The notes under the pieces: model-generated
The model's input: only the letters and a program-made list of their open reading frames with translations
The model's database searches: none
What the model was told of the DNA's origin: nothing
Program-made: the position numbers and the translations under genes
Source of the DNA: Bacteriovoracaceae bacterium
GTDB lineage: Bacteria; Bdellovibrionota; Bacteriovoracia; Bacteriovoracales; Bacteriovoracaceae
Direction: 5' to 3'
Assembly (NCBI GenBank): GCA_947450475.1
Contig: CANFVK010000002.1
Location: 1 to 64,000 of the forward strand
DNA: 64,000 nt
Shown: piece after piece, positions 55,961 through 64,000 of the stretch
Layout: each line of letters begins with the position of its first letter
Position numbering within the stretch: position 1 is the first letter of the stretch

Positions 55961-56428
55961 TTAAAAACGATAGCGAATGCCCAATCCACCTTCAAGATCA
56001 AGATTGGTATCTGGAAAAACATCAAAAGCCAGAGCCAATTCTCCAAAGATATCTAACTTGGGATCGACAAGGAAGTAGTTTAGGCCAATCGGCGCTCTAG
56101 GACCTAGAGCTATCTCACCATCATGTTTTCCGCTTTGAAGCGAAACCAATCGAGCTCCAATCCCATAGTACAAATCTAATGGTTTTCCTTTTTTGGTGAC
56201 AAATTGGTAAGCGTTTTCAATTAAATAATCGGCATGTAGATTTAGTCCCTGTTTATCTGTTAATGAATAAGCCAAGGCCATATCAATGGATCGCTTAAAC
56301 TTTAAGTTTACCTTACCCGAAATACCTGTTGGAGCGCCTAAAATCACTCCAAGCTGATAGTCATTGGCCAAAACGTCAGCTGAAACCAAAATAAATATAA
56401 ACAACATCACTAACCGTCTTATATACAT
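55961..56428 (-). CDS. small outer-membrane barrel-like protein
   Basis: The 155-residue exported protein has a signal peptide ending VLAND. The mature part runs as strands: DYQLGVILGAPTGISGKVNLKF, SIDMALAYSL, LDLYYGIGARLVSL, RAPIGLNYFL, LDIFGELALAFDVF, GGLGIRYRF. It ends with aromatic-x-aromatic-like RYRF, typical of beta-barrels. Length fits an eight-strand barrel. No function is evident. Confidence 0.55.
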   Translation of the reverse strand: MYIRRLVMLFIFILVSADVLANDYQLGVILGAPTGISGKVNLKFKRSIDMALAYSLTDKQGLNLHADYLIENAYQFVTKKGKPLDLYYGIGARLVSLQSGKHDGEIALGPRAPIGLNYFLVDPKLDIFGELALAFDVFPDTNLDLEGGLGIRYRF

Positions 56429-56525
56429 CCTTTATCTCCTTTGCCGCTTAGAAAACTCTGCTATTACCAAAAAATCTTCTCATACTACAAGCACTGATAA
56501 AACAGCGAAAAAGAAAAAATGAGAG

Positions 56526-56553
56526 TTGTTCTATTTCTCCCATCTGCTAAAAT
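56526..56553 (+). promoter_or_regulatory. sigma70-type promoter of the PhnD-like/histidine kinase pair
   Basis: TTGTTC (56526-56531) and TAAAAT (56548-56553) are separated by 16 bases, about 30 bases upstream of the ATG at 56584. The prediction is from consensus similarity only. Confidence 0.4.
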
Positions 56554-56583
56554 TCTATAAAATATTCAATTTTAGGAGTGTAT

Positions 56584-57399
56584 ATGTTGCGTGCTTTTAT
56601 TCTATTAATGCTAATCACCAGCCTAAAACTCTCCGCAACAGAGAAAAAACTTTCTTTCGGTGTCGTTCCTCAGCAATCACCGACTAAATTGCTATCTCAG
56701 TGGATGCCTTTAATTGAAAAGTTAAAGTCACATTGTCATTGCGAAATCGACTTTCATACAGCTGTTGACATTACAACCTTTGAAAACAATATCAAAAAAG
56801 GTGAATATGATATCGTTTATCTAAATCCATTTCATTATGTTCAGGCAGCGCATCCCGTTGGATACAATGCCTTAGTCAAAGAAAAAGACAGAAAACTCAA
56901 AGGTGTTTTAGTTGTAAAGAATGATTCACCAATTAATTCCATTGAAGATTTAAAAAATGAAAGAATTGCCTTGCCTGGTCCGACTGCCTTTGCCGCAAGT
57001 GTGCTAGTTAGTAATCTCTTTTATCAAAAAAATATTGCTTTTGAACCCGCCTATGTAAAGTCACACGAATCAGTTTATACTGGAGTGATTTCCGGAATTT
57101 TTAAGGCAGGAGGAGGAGTTAATCGCACCTTCGAAGCATTAAGTGACGAACAAAAAAAACATTTAAAAATTCTTACCACAACTATCGATGTGACTCCTCA
57201 CCCGATAGCTATTCATGAGAGAGTCGATAAAAAAACCCAATTACTGTTTCAAGACACATTAATAAATTTGGATGGAACTCCGGAAGGCAAAAAAATATTA
57301 GAAGAACTCGACCTAAAGGCACTCGTAAAAGCTGACAATAAAGACTGGGATGATGTAAGGAAACTCATCAAAAAAATCGAAGTCCCCAAGGTTCAGTAG
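56584..57399 (+). CDS. PhnD-like periplasmic phosphate/phosphonate-type binding protein
   Basis: About 271 residues from the ATG at 56584, with AGGAG five bases before it; the GTG at 56578 is less likely. A signal peptide (MLRAFILLMLITSLKLSA) leads into a binding-protein fold of the PhnD/TauA-like type: FGVVPQQSPTKLLSQWMPL, YDIVYLNPFHYVQAAH, ERIALPGPTAFAAS, ESVYTGVISGIFKAGGGVNRTF. Instead of transporter genes, a histidine kinase gene begins 3 bases after its stop. It is therefore more likely the ligand-sensing partner of that kinase than part of an importer. Phosphite, phosphonate or another oxyanion is possible as ligand. Confidence 0.8.
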   Translation: MLRAFILLMLITSLKLSATEKKLSFGVVPQQSPTKLLSQWMPLIEKLKSHCHCEIDFHTAVDITTFENNIKKGEYDIVYLNPFHYVQAAHPVGYNALVKEKDRKLKGVLVVKNDSPINSIEDLKNERIALPGPTAFAASVLVSNLFYQKNIAFEPAYVKSHESVYTGVISGIFKAGGGVNRTFEALSDEQKKHLKILTTTIDVTPHPIAIHERVDKKTQLLFQDTLINLDGTPEGKKILEELDLKALVKADNKDWDDVRKLIKKIEVPKVQ

Positions 57400-57401
57400 C
57401 T

Positions 57402-58781
57402 ATGCTTAAAACTCTCAAGTCAAAATTAATCATGATTCACATTTTGACCCAAATTCTTTTTTTGGTTGTCTTCATTATTTTGGGGTCAAGATTTGTCAAT
57501 CAAATGATTGAAATAGAATTCAATAAAAGAGTTGAATCATTTACAAGGCAAGTTGAATCGGCAATCACTGTGGCAATGATTTCTTCAGATACCGCAACAC
57601 TCACGGCAATCGCTCAAGAAGCTGTTGCAATTCCCGACATTCATGATTTCTCTGTATTTCTAGATAATAAATTAATTCATCAAGCTTCATCTTCCAACAA
57701 TAGCCCTTTATATTTAAAAGTTGTTGATGCACCTGTAATCAAAAATAACCAAACCTTCGGCCACTTTATCTTTTCAATTTCTCGTTTGGGGATTGAAAAT
57801 TCCCGAAGAGCTTTTTTGAAAAACTTATGGATTATTAGTTTGATCGAAATTCTTTTAGCTTCATTTATCGCTTTTTCAATAGGAAACTATATTGGAAAAA
57901 GAGCGAAGAGACTAGAGCAAGGACTTTCTGTTTATTCCAATGGCGATGTGTCCTTTCGCTTTTTGGAAGTCATGCAAGATGAGCTCGGCATCGTCGAGAG
58001 ATCCTTTAACGATATGGCCCATTCAATTCAAGAAAAAAATACTCACTTAGAAAATTTGAGAATGCAAAACTTAGTCAGTGCCAAGATGGCATCTCTTGGA
58101 GAAATGGCCGGAGGAATCGCTCATGAAATTAATAATCCCCTCGCAGTTATTTCAATGCGAACTGAAAAATTAAAGCGAAGAATGAACTCTGATGAGATCG
58201 ATGTGCCAAAAACGATCGAAGACTTACAAAAGATTGAAACGACAATTACTCGTATCTCAAAAATCATCAGAGGACTTAAAAATTTCTCGCGCAGTGGAGC
58301 TTCTGATCCGATGGAGAAAGTTTCTCTAAAACAAGTCGTGGAAGACTCTATCACACTCAGTAACGAAAAATTAAGTAACAACTCTATAAAGCTTAAACTT
58401 GATATCGATCCAGAAAAAGACTTCAATGTGCTAGGACGTTTTGTTCAACTTTCTCAAGTCATTTTAAATTTACTAAGTAATGCCTGCGATGCCATAAATA
58501 AACAAGATGAAAAATGGATTGAAATTACACTCAAAGAGGTCAACCATAAGGTGATAGTGTCGCTTACTGATAGTGGAAGCGGAATCCCTCCAGAGATCGC
58601 AGAAAAATTAATGATTCCCTTTTTTACCACCAAAGAAGTTGGCAAAGGAACAGGATTGGGGCTCAGTATCTCTAAAGGAATTATCGAAGAGCAAAAAGGA
58701 AAATTTTACTACGATCCAACTTGCTCAAATACAAGGTTTGTTATTGAATTGGATCAATATGAAGAATTGGAAATTTCTTGA
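57402..58781 (+). CDS. sensor histidine kinase paired with PhnD-like protein
   Basis: The 459-residue membrane protein has TM1 (about 9-30), a periplasmic sensor domain (about 35-140), TM2 (about 142-163) and a HAMP-like region. The HisKA H-box is MASLGEMAGGIAHEINNPLAV (H241). The HATPase shows ILNLLSNACDAI (N-box), DSGSGIPP (G1) and GKGTGLGLSIS (G2). No response regulator gene lies in the window. The gene follows the PhnD-like gene by 3 bases, so the binding protein probably signals through this kinase. Confidence 0.9.
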   Translation: MLKTLKSKLIMIHILTQILFLVVFIILGSRFVNQMIEIEFNKRVESFTRQVESAITVAMISSDTATLTAIAQEAVAIPDIHDFSVFLDNKLIHQASSSNNSPLYLKVVDAPVIKNNQTFGHFIFSISRLGIENSRRAFLKNLWIISLIEILLASFIAFSIGNYIGKRAKRLEQGLSVYSNGDVSFRFLEVMQDELGIVERSFNDMAHSIQEKNTHLENLRMQNLVSAKMASLGEMAGGIAHEINNPLAVISMRTEKLKRRMNSDEIDVPKTIEDLQKIETTITRISKIIRGLKNFSRSGASDPMEKVSLKQVVEDSITLSNEKLSNNSIKLKLDIDPEKDFNVLGRFVQLSQVILNLLSNACDAINKQDEKWIEITLKEVNHKVIVSLTDSGSGIPPEIAEKLMIPFFTTKEVGKGTGLGLSISKGIIEEQKGKFYYDPTCSNTRFVIELDQYEELEIS

Positions 58782-58802
58782 ACCTTTCAAACAAAGATAT
58801 GT

Positions 58803-59147
58803 ATGACCACCAATAATCTCATCATAACTGAATTAGCTGAAGGAAGCGGCCTAGAAGCAGTCAAAGGTGCGCTCATCATTTGCCATTATGAAGGATTTTT
58901 AGAAGATGGCACCAAGTTTGATTCCTCTATTGAAAAAGGTCGTCCTTTTCAATGTGTTATTGGGACTGGTCGGGTGATCAAGGGCTGGGATCTTGGAGTC
59001 ATCGGAATGAAAGTGGGTGGAAAGCGGCGTCTTTTTGTTCCTGCTGAGCTCGCTTATGGCCAAAGACAAATGGGAGCATTGATTGCTCCAAATTCTAATC
59101 TCACTTTCGTAATTGAACTGCTTGAAGTAAGAACCAGAGATGATTAG
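58803..59147 (+). CDS. FKBP-type peptidyl-prolyl cis-trans isomerase
   Basis: The 114-residue cytoplasmic protein has no signal peptide. It covers the FKBP fold: ALIICHYEGFLEDGTKFDSSIEKGRPFQ, IGTGRVIKGWDLGVIGMKVGGKRRL, PAELAYGQRQMGALIAPNSNLTFVIELLEV. The residues forming the active pocket (Y, F, D, W, Y equivalents) are present. It assists protein folding by proline isomerisation. It starts 21 bases after the kinase gene, possibly by chance in the same transcript. Confidence 0.93.
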   Translation: MTTNNLIITELAEGSGLEAVKGALIICHYEGFLEDGTKFDSSIEKGRPFQCVIGTGRVIKGWDLGVIGMKVGGKRRLFVPAELAYGQRQMGALIAPNSNLTFVIELLEVRTRDD

Positions 59148-59353
59148 CTCGTTAGGAGTGCCAGCACAATTCTTAAATATTGGATTTAATAACAATATCT
59201 TAAGTGAACTCTATTAATGCCGAGCTTTTGGCTCAAGCTTTATTAGAAAATATCCGATTGTATTTAGAAATCTTTCAAGCGCGATCCACTAAATGACCAA
59301 GGGATGAATTAATTAGTGCTTTAAATAAAACATGCCTATTCATACTCTCCTTC

Positions 59354-60598
59354 TTGATCATTAGTAGTTGTGTGAAGAAATCGGCTCATCTCCCCAATAT
59401 CTCCACTGAGACAATTGGAACTAGTTCAACCACCGTCGCTCAAACCCCAAATTCTATTTTAGCGACCACCTCATCAGTTATTTGTCATGAATTATCTGCC
59501 TTTGATTCTAATGGAATGGATAGCTCATTGCCCTTACAGGCTTGCATCGACAAAACCCCCGTAGGTGAAAAACTTTTTCTCCCTAAGGGAAAATTCACTT
59601 TGGTTAATGATGTAAAAATTCAAAAGCCCATGACCATAACTACCCAAGGCGCTGTTATGGAAAAGTGTTCAAACCTAGAAAATCACGACTGTGCTGAATT
59701 AAAAGCCAGTGCTACAACTTTAACTAAAATTGGATTTGTAAAAATACTTTCTAGTGATGTCATTTTTGATCATATCGTCATCAATGGAAATCGCCAAGAG
59801 CGCTACCAATCTCCTGCTGCTCTAAAATGCAGCCTAAGTCCAGATAATAATATCTACGGTGAAAACATTCAATTTTTAGGCAATAATATAAAAATTACTA
59901 ATAGTGTTTTTAAAAATGCGCTTTGTGGAACTGGCTTCTTTTTAGTATCAGGATCTAATTTTGAAGTGAGAAACAATACCATTTCATCAAACGGCGCTCA
60001 CGATAAAAATCTTTTTTGGTCTGATGGATTAACTGCTCTAGAAATTTCTCATTCACTCATCTCTGACAACTTATTTTCAGATAATACCGATGTAGATCTC
60101 ATTCTTGGAGCCTGTCCAGATTGTATCATTAAATCCAATGTCGTTATTCACTCCAACTCTTTTGCTTCTTCTTCCTTTGCGGCCATAATGATTCAGGCTT
60201 GGCCCAATGGAGGAACCAGCGGCAATTACACCGGTGCTGAGATTTTTAACAATGCAGTAAATTGCTCCTCTGGGCAGCGATGTGGTTTTGGAATCTATCT
60301 GGGCTCTAGCGCTTGGTATGAAGCCAATATTTTTGGCGGCAATGTTCACGACAATTCAGTCGTAGGCGCCCAGCAAGGTTTTGCCGTAGATAAGGTTAAA
60401 AATTTTTCCATTGCTAACAATCAAGTATCAGGATCTCAAGGAACTTTTCAATCCTCTTGTGGCCCCAAATATTTTAGTGCATTTGTTATTACGCCTGGAA
60501 CAATCGTGGACCGAACGCATGATTTGATACCCAGTTATAATTATTTAAGCTTCAAGCTCGATGGTTGCATTCCTAATGATTCCAAGTTTCCTTATTAA
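59354..60598 (+). CDS. right-handed beta-helix lipoprotein with uncertain start
   Basis: At least 414 residues. Repeated strand-turn units (ENIQFLGNNIKITNSVFKN, NFEVRNNTISSNGAH, CIIKSNVVIHSNSFA, SIANNQVSGSQG) mark a right-handed parallel beta-helix as in pectate-lyase-like proteins. The first canonical start, TTG at 59354, gives only MIISSC before a lipobox, too short for a lipoprotein signal. The frame is open upstream to 59297, and residues from it (NKTCLFILSFLIISSC) make a full signal peptide, but it has only ATT or ATA codons there. Translation may begin at ATT 59312, after AGGGA. Otherwise there is a sequence error. Probably a surface glycan-binding or degrading protein. Confidence 0.6.
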   Translation: MIISSCVKKSAHLPNISTETIGTSSTTVAQTPNSILATTSSVICHELSAFDSNGMDSSLPLQACIDKTPVGEKLFLPKGKFTLVNDVKIQKPMTITTQGAVMEKCSNLENHDCAELKASATTLTKIGFVKILSSDVIFDHIVINGNRQERYQSPAALKCSLSPDNNIYGENIQFLGNNIKITNSVFKNALCGTGFFLVSGSNFEVRNNTISSNGAHDKNLFWSDGLTALEISHSLISDNLFSDNTDVDLILGACPDCIIKSNVVIHSNSFASSSFAAIMIQAWPNGGTSGNYTGAEIFNNAVNCSSGQRCGFGIYLGSSAWYEANIFGGNVHDNSVVGAQQGFAVDKVKNFSIANNQVSGSQGTFQSSCGPKYFSAFVITPGTIVDRTHDLIPSYNYLSFKLDGCIPNDSKFPY

Positions 60599-60682
60599 GT
60601 TTGAAACTCAAAATCATTTTAATAAATACTCTATTTGAAAAAGCTCCCAAAAACATTATGGCCTTGTCAAATCAACAGAGAT

Positions 60683-62416
60683 CTAAGGAGTCACAGACTT
60701 TAATTTAGCAAGTTCACTTCCTTCCTCTCTAAAAGATTTCATAAGATCAGTGAAGTAACCAGCATAGAAAGGACTTTGAAGTGCAGAAGGTGAATACTTT
60801 CCACCCCCATCAGGTCCAAAGCGCTTAGGTTCAGTTTCAAATAATCGCATATTTCCTGTGGCATCAAATTTCTTCATCGATTTATACCATTCTTCAACTG
60901 GCATAGTTCTTCCAAAAATAGGATCAATTGCGATCCACTCCCCCTTGGAATTTCTCACGATGGTCGTAACGTGGTAGCGCCAATTACTCGATCCGGTTTT
61001 CAAGCTTCCAAGTGCCCATACTTTTCGAATAGAGCTTTTATCCACTCCATCTTTTAGAGCTTTGATATGTGCTGCAGTGGCGCGACCGAAACAATAACCA
61101 ATTCCCGTTTGGTACTTTTCGTATTGACTCACTTTAGTTAATGAAGCAACCGGATGATCGTAAACTTCGCGAAAGAGTTGTTGGACTTCACTATCGGAAA
61201 GTCCAATTTTGCGTTTACTTTCCACATTGATCGGCAAATTTTTTAACTGCTCCAAGACTTGCTCATTTTTAGCAACGGCTTCTTTGGCACTGCCGCGAGG
61301 GATGGCAAATAAACTTTTGTTTAAACTTGTTTCCGCTTTTTCTATTTCAATTGCCCTGGCGGCAAGAAGCGCTTTAGTACTTTCAAATTTGCCAGAACCA
61401 AAAGCAGCTTTTATGGCAGTTCTTAGTTTGAGCATCATGGACTCAACCGCTGCCGTGGCCATGACTCCACCTGTAACATAAGAAAGTAAAAAGCTGCCGC
61501 CAACCGTTCCTAAAACATGACAGGCTAATTTGGTTTTTACCAAAGGCTCTAATGTATCAAAAGATGAATACAACTTGCGTGCTTCATTTTCAAAATCGCC
61601 AAAAAATTTCTTAGTTACATCCCACAATTGAGTTGTGCTCTCCCAATACTTTTTACCTGATTCAACTGGGCTTTTTAAAAAGGCAATCGCCTCTTTGGAA
61701 AATCCGATAACGGTACCGGCGCTTCCATCCCATACACCTTTAAGTGCTCCTAGGGCGCATCCGGTAATATGCTGGATAGGAGAAGTCGTGGAAGTGTTTA
61801 AAGATTCACTGGCTTTAACTAAATTATCAAGACTGTCTTGTGGCGCTCTTATCTTTGGGTCACATGTCACAGGATCTTTAGCGTAAGCCGAAGACACGAA
61901 AGCGTTTGTCAGAGATAGCATTATGCTCTTTTCTTTTTTAGTATGATTTTTGGTGACTATTTTAAAACCCAAAGTCGAAAATAAATCGCGGGCATTTTCC
62001 CAGCTTTCAGAGCGAATAAAAATAGCACTCACTAAACCACTTTGATCTTTGTGATGATATAAAAATCCTCCGGCCAAACTGACAGCACTACCAATTAATT
62101 CAGTTTTATCTGGAACCACTCCGGTTTTAACAAAGACGACAGTGTTGCCAAGATCTCCACTATAAATGCGGGTGACTTGAGACAAAGAAGTATTGCTACT
62201 TTTAAAGTTCTCTGGCATCAGCACGGGATTGAGAGCATGTTGAGTAAAAGTCAGATCGATTACAGACAAAGCCGCTGAGACATCGCGCTCGATATCTGGG
62301 TATTGCTGAACTTTATAACTAAAGTCAGGGCTCGGTATTGGATCCTTCAAGGAAGCCGCCAAGGCACTAGAGATAGATATTAGGATTGCCGCATAAAACA
62401 CTATTAGGATTTTCAT
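60683..62416 (-). CDS. exported protein with protein-glutaminase-like C-terminal domain
   Basis: About 577 residues from the ATG at 62416, chosen because the signal peptide (MKILIVFYAAILISISSALA) then starts cleanly; the ATG at 62434 adds six residues. Neither has a strong Shine-Dalgarno. The N-terminal 160 residues and a helical central part (200-390, with a hydrophobic GTVGGSFLLSYVTGGVMATAAV) are unfamiliar. The C-terminal domain (about 435-560) has GYCFGRATAAHIKAL (C442), SNWRYHVTTIV (H482) and GEWIAIDPIFG (D498). This Cys-His-Asp layout and order matches secreted protein-glutamine glutaminases, which deamidate Gln in proteins. Role in prey handling or envelope is open. Confidence 0.65.
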   Translation of the reverse strand: MKILIVFYAAILISISSALAASLKDPIPSPDFSYKVQQYPDIERDVSAALSVIDLTFTQHALNPVLMPENFKSSNTSLSQVTRIYSGDLGNTVVFVKTGVVPDKTELIGSAVSLAGGFLYHHKDQSGLVSAIFIRSESWENARDLFSTLGFKIVTKNHTKKEKSIMLSLTNAFVSSAYAKDPVTCDPKIRAPQDSLDNLVKASESLNTSTTSPIQHITGCALGALKGVWDGSAGTVIGFSKEAIAFLKSPVESGKKYWESTTQLWDVTKKFFGDFENEARKLYSSFDTLEPLVKTKLACHVLGTVGGSFLLSYVTGGVMATAAVESMMLKLRTAIKAAFGSGKFESTKALLAARAIEIEKAETSLNKSLFAIPRGSAKEAVAKNEQVLEQLKNLPINVESKRKIGLSDSEVQQLFREVYDHPVASLTKVSQYEKYQTGIGYCFGRATAAHIKALKDGVDKSSIRKVWALGSLKTGSSNWRYHVTTIVRNSKGEWIAIDPIFGRTMPVEEWYKSMKKFDATGNMRLFETEPKRFGPDGGGKYSPSALQSPFYAGYFTDLMKSFREEGSELAKLKSVTP

Positions 62417-62474
62417 AGAGAACTTTTCGGACATTAAAGAAATTTATTTACAAAAGAATAGCCGACAAAAACGT

Positions 62475-62975
62475 TCACTTCTTTGGGATTAAGCAATTCA
62501 CATCTTTGACTCCATTTAAAATCATCTGATCTCTATCTTCGAGACAAGTATCATGACCGTTGGAGTTTAAGTATGCAATGATACCAACGTGCTTGCTTAA
62601 ATTTTTAAATTTCAGGTAAGCAAGTTTTGTATTGTTATAGGTGGTAAAAGTAAGAGCTTTTTGGGATTGGCAAGAAAATGGCTCTTGATCGTCATTGCCC
62701 GAACATTTCCAATTCTCTTTTGAAAATTGCATGAATTTAGTTGCTCCGATCATTTTGCATTTTTTTTCACTAGGAGTTTCAAGGGCTAGAATAATCTTCT
62801 GCTCATCTTCTCTATCTGTTTCAACCAAATTATTTTTCTTTTCATCAATACTTTTGGTGCAAAAAAAAAGTGCCGTGGCATTTTTCAATGCAGTATGTTT
62901 ATGTTTCTTGTGAACTCGCGCCAAAACAAGGTTAGAGTTAAAGATAAAAAGTAAAAACATAATAATTTTGATCAT
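62475..62975 (-). CDS. small secreted Cys-containing protein of unknown function
   Basis: About 166 residues from the ATG at 62975 (MIKIIMFLLFIFNSNLVLA signal peptide). The frame extends to 63026, but those 17 residues would precede the signal. An AAGG lies 12 bases before. The mature part is basic at first (RVHKKHKHTALKNATALFFC). Six cysteines (FFC, KKC, WKC, FSC, DTC, VNC) suggest three disulfides. No family is recognised. It probably shares a transcript with the preceding glutaminase-like gene, whose start lies 59 bases downstream. Confidence 0.5.
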   Translation of the reverse strand: MIKIIMFLLFIFNSNLVLARVHKKHKHTALKNATALFFCTKSIDEKKNNLVETDREDEQKIILALETPSEKKCKMIGATKFMQFSKENWKCSGNDDQEPFSCQSQKALTFTTYNNTKLAYLKFKNLSKHVGIIAYLNSNGHDTCLEDRDQMILNGVKDVNCLIPKK

Positions 62976-63169
62976 ACTGACATCTACCTTAATGGACTCA
63001 CTATACTCATGTATTAGATGACTCAACTAAAGAATATCTACTTTTAAGAAAAATGACAAATTCTGAATTTGAAAGATATTTTTACGATTTTTCCCTAATT
63101 GATAAATTAATTGATCATAAAGTCATTTAAAGTTTCCCATTGTCTATTCGCTCTGGATAAAATTCAGAG

Positions 63170-64000
63170 ATGAAAAAACTAAGACAAATTGATAAGCGTA
63201 ACTTGCGTTACCACTACGGAAATATTTTTGGTATTACCCTTATTCATATCCTTGCCATAGCGGCTATTCCATTTTTTAATTGGAAGGCGCTGGGGGTTTG
63301 TTTATTTTTATTTTTTATCATCAGCCCTATTGGCGTCACTCTCACCTATCATAGACTGTTAAGCCATCGCTCTTTTAAAGTGCCAAGATGGTTTGAATAT
63401 ACTCTTGCCACAATTGGCGCGCTATCGGGTCAGGGGCCGGTCCTTATCTGGGTGGCCGAACATCGTTTGCATCACAATTTTTCCGACACCATAAAAGATC
63501 CTCACAGCGCCCATCATGGCGGATTTTGGTGGTCGCATGTCGTTCATCTTTTTTATCACAAAGCATTTGAAGACGATGTTAAACAATGGAGCCGGTACAT
63601 TCCCGATCTGTTCCGCCACCAATATTATCACTTCTTAAGTAAGTATAATTTTCTTATCGCTCTATCGATTGCGCCTCTTCTATATTTTTTGGGGGGATGG
63701 CCTTTTGTCATGTGGGGTATACCCATGAGAGTCGCTCTAATGTTGCATGTGACTTGGTTTGTAAACTCTGCCACTCACCGATTTGGATATAGAAATTTTG
63801 AAACCAAAGATGACTCCAGCAATGTCTGGTGGGTAGCCCTGCTTTCTGCCGGAGAAGGCTGGCACAACAATCATCATGCTCAAGCCAATTGTGCCATTCA
63901 CGGACGCATGTGGTGGGAGTTTGATTTAACTTGGCAAATGATTCGCTGCCTAGAAGCCATAGGGCTTGCCACTGATGTCAAGCGGCCAGTGCAATTTCAA
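63170..64000 (+). CDS. acyl-CoA/acyl-lipid delta-9 fatty-acid desaturase (partial, runs off window)
   Basis: At least 277 codons from ATG 63170; the frame is open to the last base. It is a membrane diiron desaturase: HRLLSH (first His box), EHRLHHNFSDT (second box) and GEGWHNNHHA (third box), with the stearoyl-CoA-desaturase-like phrases GVTLTYHRLLSH and SATHRFGYRNFE. Hydrophobic segments before and between the boxes give about four TM helices. It introduces a double bond into membrane fatty acids, using O2 and electrons from a partner. The missing end probably comprises few dozen residues. The gap before it (63027-63169) holds nothing recognised. Confidence 0.85.
   Translation, partial: MKKLRQIDKRNLRYHYGNIFGITLIHILAIAAIPFFNWKALGVCLFLFFIISPIGVTLTYHRLLSHRSFKVPRWFEYTLATIGALSGQGPVLIWVAEHRLHHNFSDTIKDPHSAHHGGFWWSHVVHLFYHKAFEDDVKQWSRYIPDLFRHQYYHFLSKYNFLIALSIAPLLYFLGGWPFVMWGIPMRVALMLHVTWFVNSATHRFGYRNFETKDDSSNVWWVALLSAGEGWHNNHHAQANCAIHGRMWWEFDLTWQMIRCLEAIGLATDVKRPVQFQ

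Noticed and set aside
63422-63631. Minus-strand 69-residue reading frame inside the desaturase gene
   Set aside because: It lies opposite the His-box region of a clear desaturase frame and shows no features of its own.

Overview
The window is AT-rich, densely coded DNA from a Gram-negative bacterium. Many products carry lipoprotein signals ending in a lipobox cysteine, or end as outer-membrane beta-barrels. A ten-gene block (22253-33558) combines a TolQ/ExbB-type motor, two ExbD-type subunits, a TonB/AgmX-type protein, TPR proteins, a barrel and a von Willebrand A lipoprotein. This is the parts list of the Agl/Glt adventurous-gliding machinery known from Myxococcus and from Bdellovibrio relatives. 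With the low GC, this suggests a predatory or gliding member of the Bdellovibrionota, perhaps Bacteriovoracaceae. That placement is inference: there is no rRNA here to confirm it.

Layout. 1-9343: a secreted lytic-transglycosylase-like protein, an Fe-S protein, a lysine-rich repeat/SEC-C protein, metG with a near-consensus promoter almost touching its start codon, a class I methyltransferase, a chemotaxis receptor, and envelope proteins including a DUF4105 protein. 9499-19577: seven tightly spaced minus-strand genes, read from 19577 downward as cobalamin-binding radical SAM/methyltransferase fusion, rubrerythrin-like protein, GyrB-type ATPase/methyltransferase fusion, barrel, AlkB-type hydroxylase, polytopic membrane protein and SGNH-hydrolase/TPR protein. 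A NitT/TauT-type ABC importer (19765-22229) is divergent from it. 22253-33558: the gliding-type machine.

33889-46226: a secreted protein and an orphan NMT1-like binding protein, an MscS channel, glutaminase, a discoidin-like lipoprotein, two tandem alkaline-phosphatase-superfamily proteins, a large secreted protein of unknown role, a trypsin-like protease and small envelope proteins. 46340-52331: a SET-domain protein, an FGE-type protein, a flavin reductase, an alpha/beta hydrolase, a lipocalin and an HTTM-DUF393 fusion. 52398-64000: a protein with 27 Asn-Asn-Gly-type triplets, small envelope proteins, a PhnD-like sensor pair with a histidine kinase, FKBP, a beta-helix lipoprotein lacking a normal start codon, a protein-glutaminase-like secreted protein and the beginning of a fatty-acid desaturase.

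The best candidate for something undescribed is the 9.5-19.6 kb locus. The ATPase and transducer domains of a type II topoisomerase are joined, without TOPRIM or any DNA-cleavage part, to a SAM methyltransferase domain. That domain is visibly paralogous to the one at the end of the cobalamin radical SAM protein two genes upstream. The ATPase motifs are intact. The rubrerythrin-like protein between them has lost part of its diiron ligand set. The locus also encodes a non-haem diiron hydroxylase, a multi-TM protein and an SGNH protein, and faces an importer across a region with an inverted repeat. This looks like a modification or biosynthetic system whose substrate cannot be told from sequence.
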